A DNA stretch of 64,000 bases from positions 1 through 64,000 of IMG/VR virus record IMGVR_UViG_3300027541_000073; one strand, 5' to 3'. Made by a program: the position numbers and the translations under genes. The stretch comes from a virus. This document shows positions 52,177 through 59,397 of this stretch, piece after piece. The stretch's first letter is position 1. Each line of letters opens with the position of its first letter. The notes below the pieces were generated by a model that saw nothing but the letters and a program-made list of their open reading frames with translations, did no database searches and was not told the DNA's origin.

Positions 52177-52752
52177 TTAATAAAATATCACAGACTTAAA
52201 CTCATCATAAGTCATTGTACTATAATTTTTGTATTTCTGCCACCCGAACTCTAATGCACCAGGTTCAGTAATTCTAATGTATTTAGTATCAGTAAATTCT
52301 TTAATAACAGATTCGGTTTGACGTTGCCAGTTACCATGAAATGTAGCAGGTTCTGTACTGCGTCTGTAGTTAGGAGTATCCGAGTAAACGTTGTTTAGTT
52401 TATCGTTGATTCCTTTATAGTCAAAGCCTAGAATATAGATTGTATCGTAGCCGTGTGTACTGGCCAGCCATAGTGCTGTAGGCCCACTACTCCAGCCTTT
52501 TGACGGGTTAAAAAAGTTTAAATCGTAGATATTTTTAAGTTTTGTATTGACGTTAGTCCATACTGGGATACGCCTGTGTACTGCTTTATCTGTGATTTCC
52601 AATACCATTTTGGCATCTACTGCCACTAGATAATCTGGGTCACAGTCCCTGTACAATGCGTTACAGCCGTATAATTTGCCAAGAGCTTTTAGTCTGTTAG
52701 GTTCAATGGCCATACGGCTACGACCATTGCCTAACACAAAGGCGTGATTCAT
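52177..52752 (-). CDS. Rossmann-like protein related to GT42/DUF115-type glycosyltransferases (tentative)
   Basis: 191 residues. It opens with FVLGNGRSR, a nucleotide-binding-like G-N-G-x-S loop, then CNALYRD and DYLVAVD, and later SSGPTALWLASTHGYDTIYILGFDY. This order (GNG.S ... N..Y ... D ... SG..A...A...G...IYL.G.D) is that of the GT42 sialyltransferases and DUF115/MAF-type proteins, so a sugar-transfer role is possible. The protein is not part of the T4 head set. It is coupled to the small gene before it (11-bp gap) and ends at a terminator. A virion or host glycan modification function is inference. Confidence 0.45.
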   Translation of the reverse strand: MNHAFVLGNGRSRMAIEPNRLKALGKLYGCNALYRDCDPDYLVAVDAKMVLEITDKAVHRRIPVWTNVNTKLKNIYDLNFFNPSKGWSSGPTALWLASTHGYDTIYILGFDYKGINDKLNNVYSDTPNYRRSTEPATFHGNWQRQTESVIKEFTDTKYIRITEPGALEFGWQKYKNYSTMTYDEFKSVIFY

Positions 52753-52763
52753 GTATTAATTTA

Positions 52764-53003
52764 TCAAGCGGCTGGTGGAGGTGCCGCGTACATTCGAGCG
52801 ATAAATTCTAGCTCTGCTTGAGTTTCTTTGACGTGTTGGTCGGATGCTCTACGTAACTCGTTGATTTGACCAAGAGTTAAACGAGTCTTGCGTGTGTCTT
52901 CTAAACCATTAAGGACATCAGTATCACGTTTAGCCATGTACTTGTCGTCCTGCTCTAGTTCAGCAGTTTCACGATTAAAATAAAATAGTTCGCGTAGGAT
53001 CAT
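52764..53003 (-). CDS. Small conserved protein downstream of portal
   Basis: 79 residues, strongly charged and probably helical: LRELFYFNRETAELEQDDKYMAKRDTDVL, then RKTRLTLGQINELRRASDQHVKE. The tail AAPPPAA is similar in composition to the end of gp20. T4 has small core proteins (gp67, gp68) between gp20 and gp21, and this gene holds the corresponding position, but I see no sequence motif that proves equivalence. It starts 8 bases after the gp20 stop. Confidence 0.55.
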   Translation of the reverse strand: MILRELFYFNRETAELEQDDKYMAKRDTDVLNGLEDTRKTRLTLGQINELRRASDQHVKETQAELEFIARMYAAPPPAA

Positions 53004-53011
53004 ATTATTAT

Positions 53012-54721
53012 TTATGCTGGTGGAGCGGCTGGCGCGGGAGCGGCACCTGGTGCTGGCGCACCGCCTTCTGCTCCTGCTTCAGGTGCCATACCTTCGGGTG
53101 CTGGTGTTTCTCCTGCCATAGCACTAGCATCTGCGGCAATGCCCGTTGGGCTTACACCTGCTGTACGCAATTCTCCTGCGGCATCCATTGCGTTAGACTT
53201 GGCCATACCGCTTTCTTCTTTCCACAGACGTTCGTTTTCTGCTAAGTCTTCGTCTGTCATACCTAAGAAACGTTTTAGTGCAAACCGTTTAGCAATAAAT
53301 GGCAATGCTACTACCTGTGCAAAAGTACTGATACGTTGATTGTCTAACTCTGCTTGACGATATGCGGCAAAGTTTTGTGGACTTTGGAAACGAATATCAA
53401 ACAAACTAAAGTCAATGTTTACACCTTTGTTATACAAGAATAATTTAAATTCTGTATCAAATGTACTGATCATTAACGTTTGTAAACGCTCGCAATATTT
53501 GTTAAAACGTAGTTCTTGAATGTATGCTGTACCTACACGTCCATCATTAAATGCCGCTTGACTGTCATCTGCGCCTGTAGGCAAGTAACTGCTAGGAATA
53601 CGTAGAGCTCGCATTAACTTGTTAGTAAAATACTTTAAGTCGTCGATTTCGCCCAGGTTAGTACCGCCCGGTAGCGTTTCAACTTTACTTCCACGACCTT
53701 CTGCTGTCTGTGGAAAGAAGTAGTCTTCATTGATAGACAACGGATTGTAAGCACTATCAATAGCACTGCCACCGCCTGTACTACTAGGAATACGTCTTTG
53801 ATGAATCTCATTTTTAACTCTTTCAACAAAGCTCATGGCCAAGTGACTAGGCATATTGCCTACGTCAATGTAGAAAATTCTACGCTCTGGAGCACGTTGA
53901 ATACGATAGATAATAATAGCATCTTCCAGTAATTCTTTCTGTTTGTAAACTTTAAAAACAGATTCTAACAGCGAATTACCAAAAGGATAATTGTTGTCTA
54001 AGCCTTCACTTAGACTAAGATGTACAACGTGTTTAGCATCAATAGCAAATTCATTTTGACTTTTGCTAAAACGTGTTCCTGACTGCTGAGGATATGATCC
54101 TGTCATACCGCGAGCACCGCTGCCGCCTTGTGTATAAGCGGCACCACCAGGCTGTTGATTTTGTGTATTAGGATTAATCTGTGTTACAACTAAATCCTGT
54201 AAATTAATGTTTAAGTCGCGGATAACGTATTGTTCTGGCTTCTTGCCTTCGCTTTCGTTAACAATAATCTTTACAACTTTACCCGGATCAACGTAATACC
54301 ATTTTTGTGTTTCTGGATCGCGTACAAAGAATCCGTCGCCGTATTTGAACAAGTTACGTGCAATACGGAACATACGTGTATCAAGTTTTTGTAACTTAGT
54401 CCACTGTTGTAGGTATTCCTTTAAAATTTTAATTTCAGAATTTGTAGCACGATTTCTAAATTGTAATGTAAACGGTGTACCGTTTTCTTTATTTTTCTGT
54501 GTGCAAAACTCTGCTAGAATGTCCAATGCGGCATTAACTTCGCTGTCCCAATCCATGGTGTCGTACTGCATATAACGCTCAACACGATTTGGACTACCAG
54601 TGTAAACATCTGGAAGATAGGAACTATAGTTGGATCGTGCAGGACCAGGCTTTCCGCCTGCGCCGGATATCGGGCTAACGTTGCCTGTTGTTACTGGAGA
54701 GAAATGTCTTTTCCAACTCAT
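53012..54721 (-). CDS. gp20: Portal vertex protein gp20
   Basis: 569 residues (T4: 524). Recognisable blocks are RVERYMQYDTMDWDSEVNAALDILAEFCTQ, KLDTRMFRIARNLFKYGDGFFVRDP, VVHLSLSEG, FGNSLLESVFKVYKQKELLEDAIIIYRIQRAPERRIFYIDVGNMP, and LPGGTNLGEIDDLKYFTNKLMRALRIPSSYLP, the standard portal core of T4-like phages (listed as separate short blocks). It makes the dodecameric ring through which DNA is packaged and to which the tail joins. The last 60 residues are Ala/Pro/Gly-rich and look disordered. It is preceded at 13 bp by the tape-measure-like gene. Confidence 0.93.
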   Translation of the reverse strand: MSWKRHFSPVTTGNVSPISGAGGKPGPARSNYSSYLPDVYTGSPNRVERYMQYDTMDWDSEVNAALDILAEFCTQKNKENGTPFTLQFRNRATNSEIKILKEYLQQWTKLQKLDTRMFRIARNLFKYGDGFFVRDPETQKWYYVDPGKVVKIIVNESEGKKPEQYVIRDLNINLQDLVVTQINPNTQNQQPGGAAYTQGGSGARGMTGSYPQQSGTRFSKSQNEFAIDAKHVVHLSLSEGLDNNYPFGNSLLESVFKVYKQKELLEDAIIIYRIQRAPERRIFYIDVGNMPSHLAMSFVERVKNEIHQRRIPSSTGGGSAIDSAYNPLSINEDYFFPQTAEGRGSKVETLPGGTNLGEIDDLKYFTNKLMRALRIPSSYLPTGADDSQAAFNDGRVGTAYIQELRFNKYCERLQTLMISTFDTEFKLFLYNKGVNIDFSLFDIRFQSPQNFAAYRQAELDNQRISTFAQVVALPFIAKRFALKRFLGMTDEDLAENERLWKEESGMAKSNAMDAAGELRTAGVSPTGIAADASAMAGETPAPEGMAPEAGAEGGAPAPGAAPAPAAPPA

Positions 54722-54733
54722 TATTAATTCCTA

Positions 54734-57103
54734 TTATGCACTATTATTTGAAGTTTGTCTAGTGTATTTGGCTGTCTTGCTCAAATAATCCACAGCGTCT
54801 GATTGATGTGAGACTAATTGACTCATATTCATATTTAACTGATTTAACAGGTCTACCATCTCTTTGCTGGACGCATCGGATACTTTTACGTTTCCAGGTG
54901 CTCCTTCTTTTTGCTCAGACTTCATAGAGCTCTTGATGGTTTCGCTTAATTTATTAATGTTATTATTCAGTTGATCTAAATTAGTGTTATTCAAATCTTT
55001 AAATGCACTAGTTGTTGTAGTAATTTCTTCTCTAAGATTTTTTAATTTAATAACACCTGCATCGATACTTGAACCCACTGCCTCTGGGAACATTAATTTT
55101 GAATAATCTACATCCTTTAATGCCGTTTTAAGTGCATTAACTTCTTGATTTAACTTTGCTACAGGTTCGGCAGCATTTGTCTCTGGAGGTTTTGGTGCAT
55201 TTGCTTTTGGTATTTCTGCACCAGGTACTGTATTTTTAGTATTTTCCGTTTGTGCATTAGCGGCCGCATTTGTTTTTGTCTTTAAAAAGTCTGGAGTTAG
55301 AAAATCAACAACTTCATCTTTATAAATGATTAATCCTGCTGTTGTTGCTATTGCCCAGGCCCATGGATTCTTTATAGTGGAAACAATTTTTTCTAGTTTT
55401 CCGGCTTTTGCAACATCTTCTGCGGCTTCTGCGGCTGCTCCTGGCTTAACTGGTTCTCCTTTAGGAGTTTTAGGTTCACCACCTTTAGGTTCACCGCCAC
55501 CTTTTTTCATTTCTTCATATTTTTTATAATCCATGCCAGCGGCTTTTGCACCAGCATAACCTATTGCAGTACCTACACCAGCCTTAATAAGAGCATCTGC
55601 AATCTCTTTACCTAGTGCGGCTCCAAACAATACTGGAATTCTTGCGGCTGGATCTAACTTAGCAAATTTTTCAGCGGCTGCTTCTGCACCACTTGCCGCC
55701 GATTTTAATCCAGTTGCGGTTAAATCTAGTACGCCACTTTCAATAAATGACTTCTTAAATGAATTTTGTACATTAGTTAATGTCTGATCTAAACCTGCTA
55801 CTGCTCTTGTTGGGTCTGTCTTAGATGCAGCCAGACGTTTTTCTTGTTCTTCCTTGGCCATTGCGGCTGCTTTTTGCGAGTCGCCCATGCCTTGTAATAC
55901 TGCTTTACCTAACATTGGAGTCATTTGACCCATAGTTGCCATTGCGGCGGCTGTTCTTCTTTCGCCTTCGCTGATATTTTCGCTGGCTTTGGCGGCTTTA
56001 CTAAATCCAGCGTTCATATCGTCGACAGCAGACTTAGATCCGTTAAAAATTTCTCGGCCCATTTTACTAGCATCAACGCCTGCACTTTGCATTGTCAATG
56101 CAAATTGTCTTGCTTCAGCAGTTACAGCAACACCACCGCCAGCAATAATATCTTTAAAGCCTGCGGCCATTTTACCAGTTGGATCTAGTTGTTCTAACTG
56201 TTTAATTTTAGCATTAACTGCCGCCTGTTGGTCTGCATCTAATTTGCCTAATGCTAATTTCATTCTAGCATCACGTTGAGATGATTTATTGGCTTCATCT
56301 ATCTGTTGTCTAGATAATCCTGTTGCCTTTGATAGTCTGTCTAGTTCTTCGTTATATTTTTCTTGACCTGCAACAATTTCATCAGTGCTCATCTTTGACA
56401 AGCGACCGTTGCGTTGTTGTTGTTCCATGTAACTAGCATTATATGTTGCTAGTTCATCCATACTAAATCCAAGCGCGGCAAATTTTTGACCGCTCTGTGC
56501 CATAAACTTGCCTTGTGTTTCAGCAAACTTAGTAGCACCAGCAGTGGCAGATCCAAACGCCATAGCCAGCGATTGGCTGTTTTCTTTTACAGTTTTTCCA
56601 AAAATTTCTAAAGGAAGTCTTGCTTCACCTGCTGATAGTTGTGCTTGTAACAATGAATCACCTAAGTCAATACCAGATCCACTTAGTGTTCTAAAAATTT
56701 GTATTTGATCTTCTAATGTTCCGCCAAATTGCTGAACTACATCGCTAACGCCCTTGATGTTTGCGCCGGGCATTTGTGCCAGTACACCAGAAAAATCTTT
56801 AATTGTAGGAGTAGTATTTGAAAATGTTTTAGCAAATGAGTCTGCACCAAGAGATACAGCATCTCCTGCTAGTTTCATTCGTGCCTTATATTCTTTTTCA
56901 GTTTCAGCACCTTTTCGCATTTGCTCAGCCCGAGCATCATTGTCTCCTGCGCCACCGCCACCGCCGGGCGTGGCACCAGGTTTTCCGCCTGCAGGTATTC
57001 CGCTTTTATTAATTGCCGCAAGTATCTGTCTAAGAGTCGAGTCTTCGGCAGCGTTTTCTACAATAACTGTTCCTACTCCAGGAACTATGGCTTTTACTGA
57101 CAT
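54734..57103 (-). CDS. Tape-measure-like protein (gp29-like)
   Basis: 789 residues. A Gly-rich linker near residues 35-55 is followed by long Ala/Lys/Gln-rich helices (residues about 60-470), one hydrophobic segment near 585 (NPWAWAIATTAGLIIYK), a Pro/Ala/Asn-rich stretch, and a C-terminal coiled region with NLDQLNNNINKLSETI. This mixture is typical of tail tape-measure proteins, which set tail length and are bound by assembly chaperones. In T4 the tape measure is gp29. The gene next to it on the other strand is the gp26-like gene with a probable frameshifted extension, the usual company of tape measures in other tailed phages. No catalytic motif seen. Confidence 0.7.
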   Translation of the reverse strand: MSVKAIVPGVGTVIVENAAEDSTLRQILAAINKSGIPAGGKPGATPGGGGGAGDNDARAEQMRKGAETEKEYKARMKLAGDAVSLGADSFAKTFSNTTPTIKDFSGVLAQMPGANIKGVSDVVQQFGGTLEDQIQIFRTLSGSGIDLGDSLLQAQLSAGEARLPLEIFGKTVKENSQSLAMAFGSATAGATKFAETQGKFMAQSGQKFAALGFSMDELATYNASYMEQQQRNGRLSKMSTDEIVAGQEKYNEELDRLSKATGLSRQQIDEANKSSQRDARMKLALGKLDADQQAAVNAKIKQLEQLDPTGKMAAGFKDIIAGGGVAVTAEARQFALTMQSAGVDASKMGREIFNGSKSAVDDMNAGFSKAAKASENISEGERRTAAAMATMGQMTPMLGKAVLQGMGDSQKAAAMAKEEQEKRLAASKTDPTRAVAGLDQTLTNVQNSFKKSFIESGVLDLTATGLKSAASGAEAAAEKFAKLDPAARIPVLFGAALGKEIADALIKAGVGTAIGYAGAKAAGMDYKKYEEMKKGGGEPKGGEPKTPKGEPVKPGAAAEAAEDVAKAGKLEKIVSTIKNPWAWAIATTAGLIIYKDEVVDFLTPDFLKTKTNAAANAQTENTKNTVPGAEIPKANAPKPPETNAAEPVAKLNQEVNALKTALKDVDYSKLMFPEAVGSSIDAGVIKLKNLREEITTTTSAFKDLNNTNLDQLNNNINKLSETIKSSMKSEQKEGAPGNVKVSDASSKEMVDLLNQLNMNMSQLVSHQSDAVDYLSKTAKYTRQTSNNSA

Positions 57104-57127
57104 AATTTTTCCGTCAAAAACTGCGTA

Positions 57128-57135
57128 TATAAATA
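57128..57135 (+). promoter_or_regulatory. Consensus T4 late promoter (TATAAATA)
   Basis: An exact TATAAATA lies 41 bases before ATG 57177 in the 73-bp gap between divergent genes, and a TTGGAGTAA ribosome site follows. It is the only exact match to the T4 late box among the motifs listed. Confidence 0.7.
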
Positions 57136-57153
57136 TAATGACACAGCAGTATA

Positions 57154-57161
57154 TTATTTAG
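57154..57161 (-). promoter_or_regulatory. Weak late-type motif (CTAAATAA) toward the tape-measure gene
   Basis: CTAAATAA on the minus strand lies about 50 nt before ATG 57103. The last base departs from the C/T seen in the other motifs. It would give divergent late transcription from this gap. Confidence 0.3.
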
Positions 57162-57176
57162 TTGGAGTAAAAACAC

Positions 57177-58043
57177 ATGGAAAATCAAGTAGCAGTACCG
57201 CAAAACCCGTTGAAGAAGTACTTTAGACAACCGAAGCTCTATGTTCGTTTGCCTAGTTCTGGTAATTTTTATCCACCAGGCACGTTAGAACCTACACAAA
57301 ATATGGAGTTTCCAGTTTATGCTATGACTGCTAGAGATGAAATTTCTATTAAAACACCAGACGCATTGTTAAATGGTCAAAGTACTGTTGATGTTATTCA
57401 AAGTTGTATGCCTAATATTAAAAATGCCTGGGCAATTCCTAGTATTGATATTGATGCTATATTAATTGCTATTCGTATTGCAACATATGGCGAACAAATT
57501 GATGTAGATATTGCTATTCCAAACATATCAGAAACAAAAACGTATACTACTGACCTACGATTAGCGTTAGATAAACTGTTAGATGCTACATTTGATCCAG
57601 AAGTTCGAATTAATGATGAATTAACTGCATTTTTACGTCCATTATCCTATGAAGAATTTACTAAAAGTTCTTTAAAAAGTTTAGAAGAACAACGAATTTT
57701 TACTATTGTTAACAGTCAAGAACTAACAGAAGAACAAAAGATTGCTCAATTTAATAAGAGTTTTAAAGCATTAACTGAAATTACCATGAGATCAGTGGCC
57801 AATGGATTAGTCAAAGTTGTTACGCCTGAAGGCGAAGTAAGTGATCCAGCATTTATTAAAGAGTTTATCGATAATGCTGACAAAGAATTTTATACTAAAA
57901 TCATCGATCACTTGGAAAAACAACGCATTAAGTTTCAAATGCCGTCGTTTAAAATTCAAACTACAGCAGAAGAGCAAGCTCAAGGTGCTCCTGCTGAATT
58001 TGAAACTCCTATAGGACTAGACGCTTCAAATTTTTTCGCGTAA
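57177..58043 (+). CDS. gp26: Baseplate hub assembly protein, gp26-like (zero-frame product)
   Basis: 288 residues. I recognise FRQPKLYVRLPSSGNFYPPG, FPVYAMTARDEISIKTPDALLNGQSTVDVI and SCMPNIKNAW.IPSIDIDAILIAIRIATYG as the T4-like gp26 family (Pfam T4 baseplate protein). gp26 helps assemble the baseplate hub; by analogy with other tailed phages it may act as a tail assembly chaperone. The last codons are TCA AAT TTT TTC GCG TAA, which contain two overlapping -1 slippery heptamers, and the -1 frame continues for 76 residues of conserved-looking protein. It is preceded by an exact late promoter box and a GGAG ribosome site. Confidence 0.8.
   Translation: MENQVAVPQNPLKKYFRQPKLYVRLPSSGNFYPPGTLEPTQNMEFPVYAMTARDEISIKTPDALLNGQSTVDVIQSCMPNIKNAWAIPSIDIDAILIAIRIATYGEQIDVDIAIPNISETKTYTTDLRLALDKLLDATFDPEVRINDELTAFLRPLSYEEFTKSSLKSLEEQRIFTIVNSQELTEEQKIAQFNKSFKALTEITMRSVANGLVKVVTPEGEVSDPAFIKEFIDNADKEFYTKIIDHLEKQRIKFQMPSFKIQTTAEEQAQGAPAEFETPIGLDASNFFA
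58028..58037 (+). promoter_or_regulatory. Programmed -1 ribosomal frameshift site
   Basis: A-AAT-TTT (58028-58034) and T-TTT-TTC (58031-58037), split here into zero-frame codons, both fit the XXXYYYZ slippery rule. They lie two codons before the zero-frame stop at 58041-58043. A -1 slip enters an open frame up to TAA 58265-58267. I did not find an obvious strong downstream hairpin; the AAGCTCTTC-type region right after may still pair. Confidence 0.7.
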
Positions 58044-58267
58044 AGCTCTTCAGCCTAACACTCGAAGACGCACTAAGAGTAGTTGAGGGGCTAGATAAAG
58101 AAGCAAAGTCCATAAGAACCGAATTGTTTAAATTGTGCTGGTATATGAGAGGTAGCATCACCATAGATGACGCATTTGCATTATCCTATGAAGATCGTGA
58201 AATCATATCGAATATTATCAAAGAGAATTTAGAAACTACTAAGAAATCAGGATTACCCTTTTTCTAA
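58037..58267 (+). CDS. -1 frame extension of the gp26-like protein (tail assembly chaperone-like)
   Basis: 76 residues, from CGC 58037 to stop 58265-58267: RVKLFSLTLEDALRVVEGLDKEA, then ELFKLCWYMRG, SITIDDAFALSYEDREII and a C-terminal ETTKKSGLPFF (short blocks). I recall similar short proteins directly after gp26 in T4-like marine phages. There is no ATG, GTG or TTG before the conserved start SLTLEDAL in this frame, and the first candidate (TTG in ELFKL) would lose a third of the domain. The simplest reading is a fusion of about 363 residues made by -1 frameshifting, as for lambda G/GT. In T4 the neighbouring gene 51 may be its functional counterpart. Confidence 0.7.
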   Translation, partial: RVKLFSLTLEDALRVVEGLDKEAKSIRTELFKLCWYMRGSITIDDAFALSYEDREIISNIIKENLETTKKSGLPFF

Positions 58268-58710
58268 TACTTCAAGATTCACTGCGTTCATCTGTTCATC
58301 GCTTCGCTCGAACTATTTGTTTTATTTTAATTATAGAGCATTATTAAGTGCGAAGCACTTTAGCATTATCCAGATTGTTCAGTCACACTTCGCCCGCACA
58401 GGGCAAAGTTAAAAACATTATCCGAGTTGCACAATGTCACACAGCGTTAGAGCATTACAGTGGCGGTTGTCCGGTACCACGAGCTCCGTCTTATCACAAC
58501 GGCGGTAAACAAATATACGCTATCATACTTGCTTACGTGAGGTTTTTCTCCTCTCCTTGAGCCTTTTCTTCTTAAAACAGCAAAACCGCGGCAATTTGCG
58601 ATCCTCGTCCTGTTAAGGATAGTTGCTGAGTACTCTTAACGGCAAGAGAATTCCGTCCCTGCGACCCGAGGTCCAGGTATAGAGCGCACGAATTTAGCCT
58701 GCGCTAGCCA
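58268..58710. ncRNA. Gene-free stretch with several stem-loops, candidate structured RNA
   Basis: The only long non-coding stretch of the window, between convergent genes. The part 58595-58710 contains ordered inverted repeats: ATCCT/AGGAT (58601-05, 58616-20), CTCTT/AAGAG (58633-37, 58644-48), a two-part stem CCTG/CAGG with ACC/GGT and a CGA loop (58658-77), and AGCGCA/TGCGCT (58683-88, 58700-05). Another hairpin, AAGTGC/GCACTT, lies near 58348-58362. By eye it looks richer in G and C than its surroundings. It could be an independent ncRNA or long 3' structures of both operons; the strand is undecided. It does not look like a tRNA or tmRNA (no T-loop sequence). Confidence 0.35.
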
Positions 58711-59160
58711 TTAACCGTTTGATTTTGCCTGTGCTTGTTCTAATAAACGCTGTCTTAGTATATTTGATCCGCCTACTCTAACATTAATAATACCGTTATA
58801 GTAGTCGTCAGTTTCTAAAACCCTACGTTCGAACTGCTCTCTTGCCTCTAGATAAGACATTTCTGCCTTGGATTTGCAAAAATAAAGTATTTCTCTTGTG
58901 AATTTTTCTGGACCTAGTGCGTGGACGTCTGCTTGTAATCTCTCAGATGAGCCCCAATATTCGCGCCAATCGCTTTCTACTGTGCTACGTCTTTTGAGTT
59001 TTTTGCCTTTGAGTGGTGGTTTTGTACGCTTAAACTGTGCTAGTTTTTTGCCTATATATTTCTGTCCAGATTGGTTGTTAGTGATGAGATAAACAAAGCC
59101 TATAACGCCTTCGGGTATTTCTTCAACTAATACATTTTGATAGTGCCACGACATGCACAT
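58711..59160 (-). CDS. GIY-YIG nuclease-like protein (SegE-type)
   Basis: 149 residues. GVIGFVYLITNNQSGQKYIGKKL is the GIY-YIG core in variant form (key residues F-V-Y and Y-I-G), followed by the conserved YWGSSERLQADV and a FTREILYFCKSKAEMSYLEAREQF segment holding the Arg and Glu expected in the active site. Related small phage proteins are annotated as SegE-type endonucleases; the family includes homing enzymes and non-mobile nucleases. No separate DNA-binding domain is visible. Two possible starts, ATG 59160 and ATG 59154; neither has a clear ribosome site. It is the last gene of the gp55-gp47-gp46 run. Confidence 0.75.
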   Translation of the reverse strand: MCMSWHYQNVLVEEIPEGVIGFVYLITNNQSGQKYIGKKLAQFKRTKPPLKGKKLKRRSTVESDWREYWGSSERLQADVHALGPEKFTREILYFCKSKAEMSYLEAREQFERRVLETDDYYNGIINVRVGGSNILRQRLLEQAQAKSNG

Positions 59161-59169
59161 ATATACCAG

Positions 59170-59397
59170 TTACTCTGAATCATCTTGTGTCGTTTTGGCC
59201 TTTTTGTTTAATCGCCGCTGTGCCTGTATTTCCATTCGCCTTTTTGTGCATAAATCGCGTATGTCTCGCAGATATTCGCGAGCCTGTTGACTGGATGCAA
59301 AGTATCCATAACGTTCAAATCGTTCGTTCCAGCGTGAATATTCGATAAACGCTTTAACTAACTGGTCGTGAGTGTCGTCTTTGATGTCGTCAGTCAT
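59170..59397 (-). CDS. Small charged protein linked to gp46
   Basis: 75 residues, mostly helical and charged: DDIKDDTHDQLVKAFIEYSRWNERF, SSQQAREYLRDIRDLCTKRRMEIQ. The 'AR..LR.IR.L...RR.EI' pattern recalls short proteins of other T4-like phages that lie beside gp46, with no assigned function. Its start overlaps the gp46 stop by 8 bp, so it is probably translated by coupling. A DNA-binding or accessory role is possible but unproven. Confidence 0.6.
   Translation of the reverse strand: MTDDIKDDTHDQLVKAFIEYSRWNERFERYGYFASSQQAREYLRDIRDLCTKRRMEIQAQRRLNKKAKTTQDDSE

Noticed and set aside
58348-58560. A 70-codon plus-strand frame with GTG start in the gene-free stretch
   Set aside because: It starts at a GTG within a hairpin, has no ribosome site, and the sequence (Cys/Pro/His-scattered, no pattern) resembles no family I know.
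58595-58710. tRNA or tmRNA
   Set aside because: No T-loop sequence, no acceptor stem with CCA, and stem spacing does not fit a cloverleaf.
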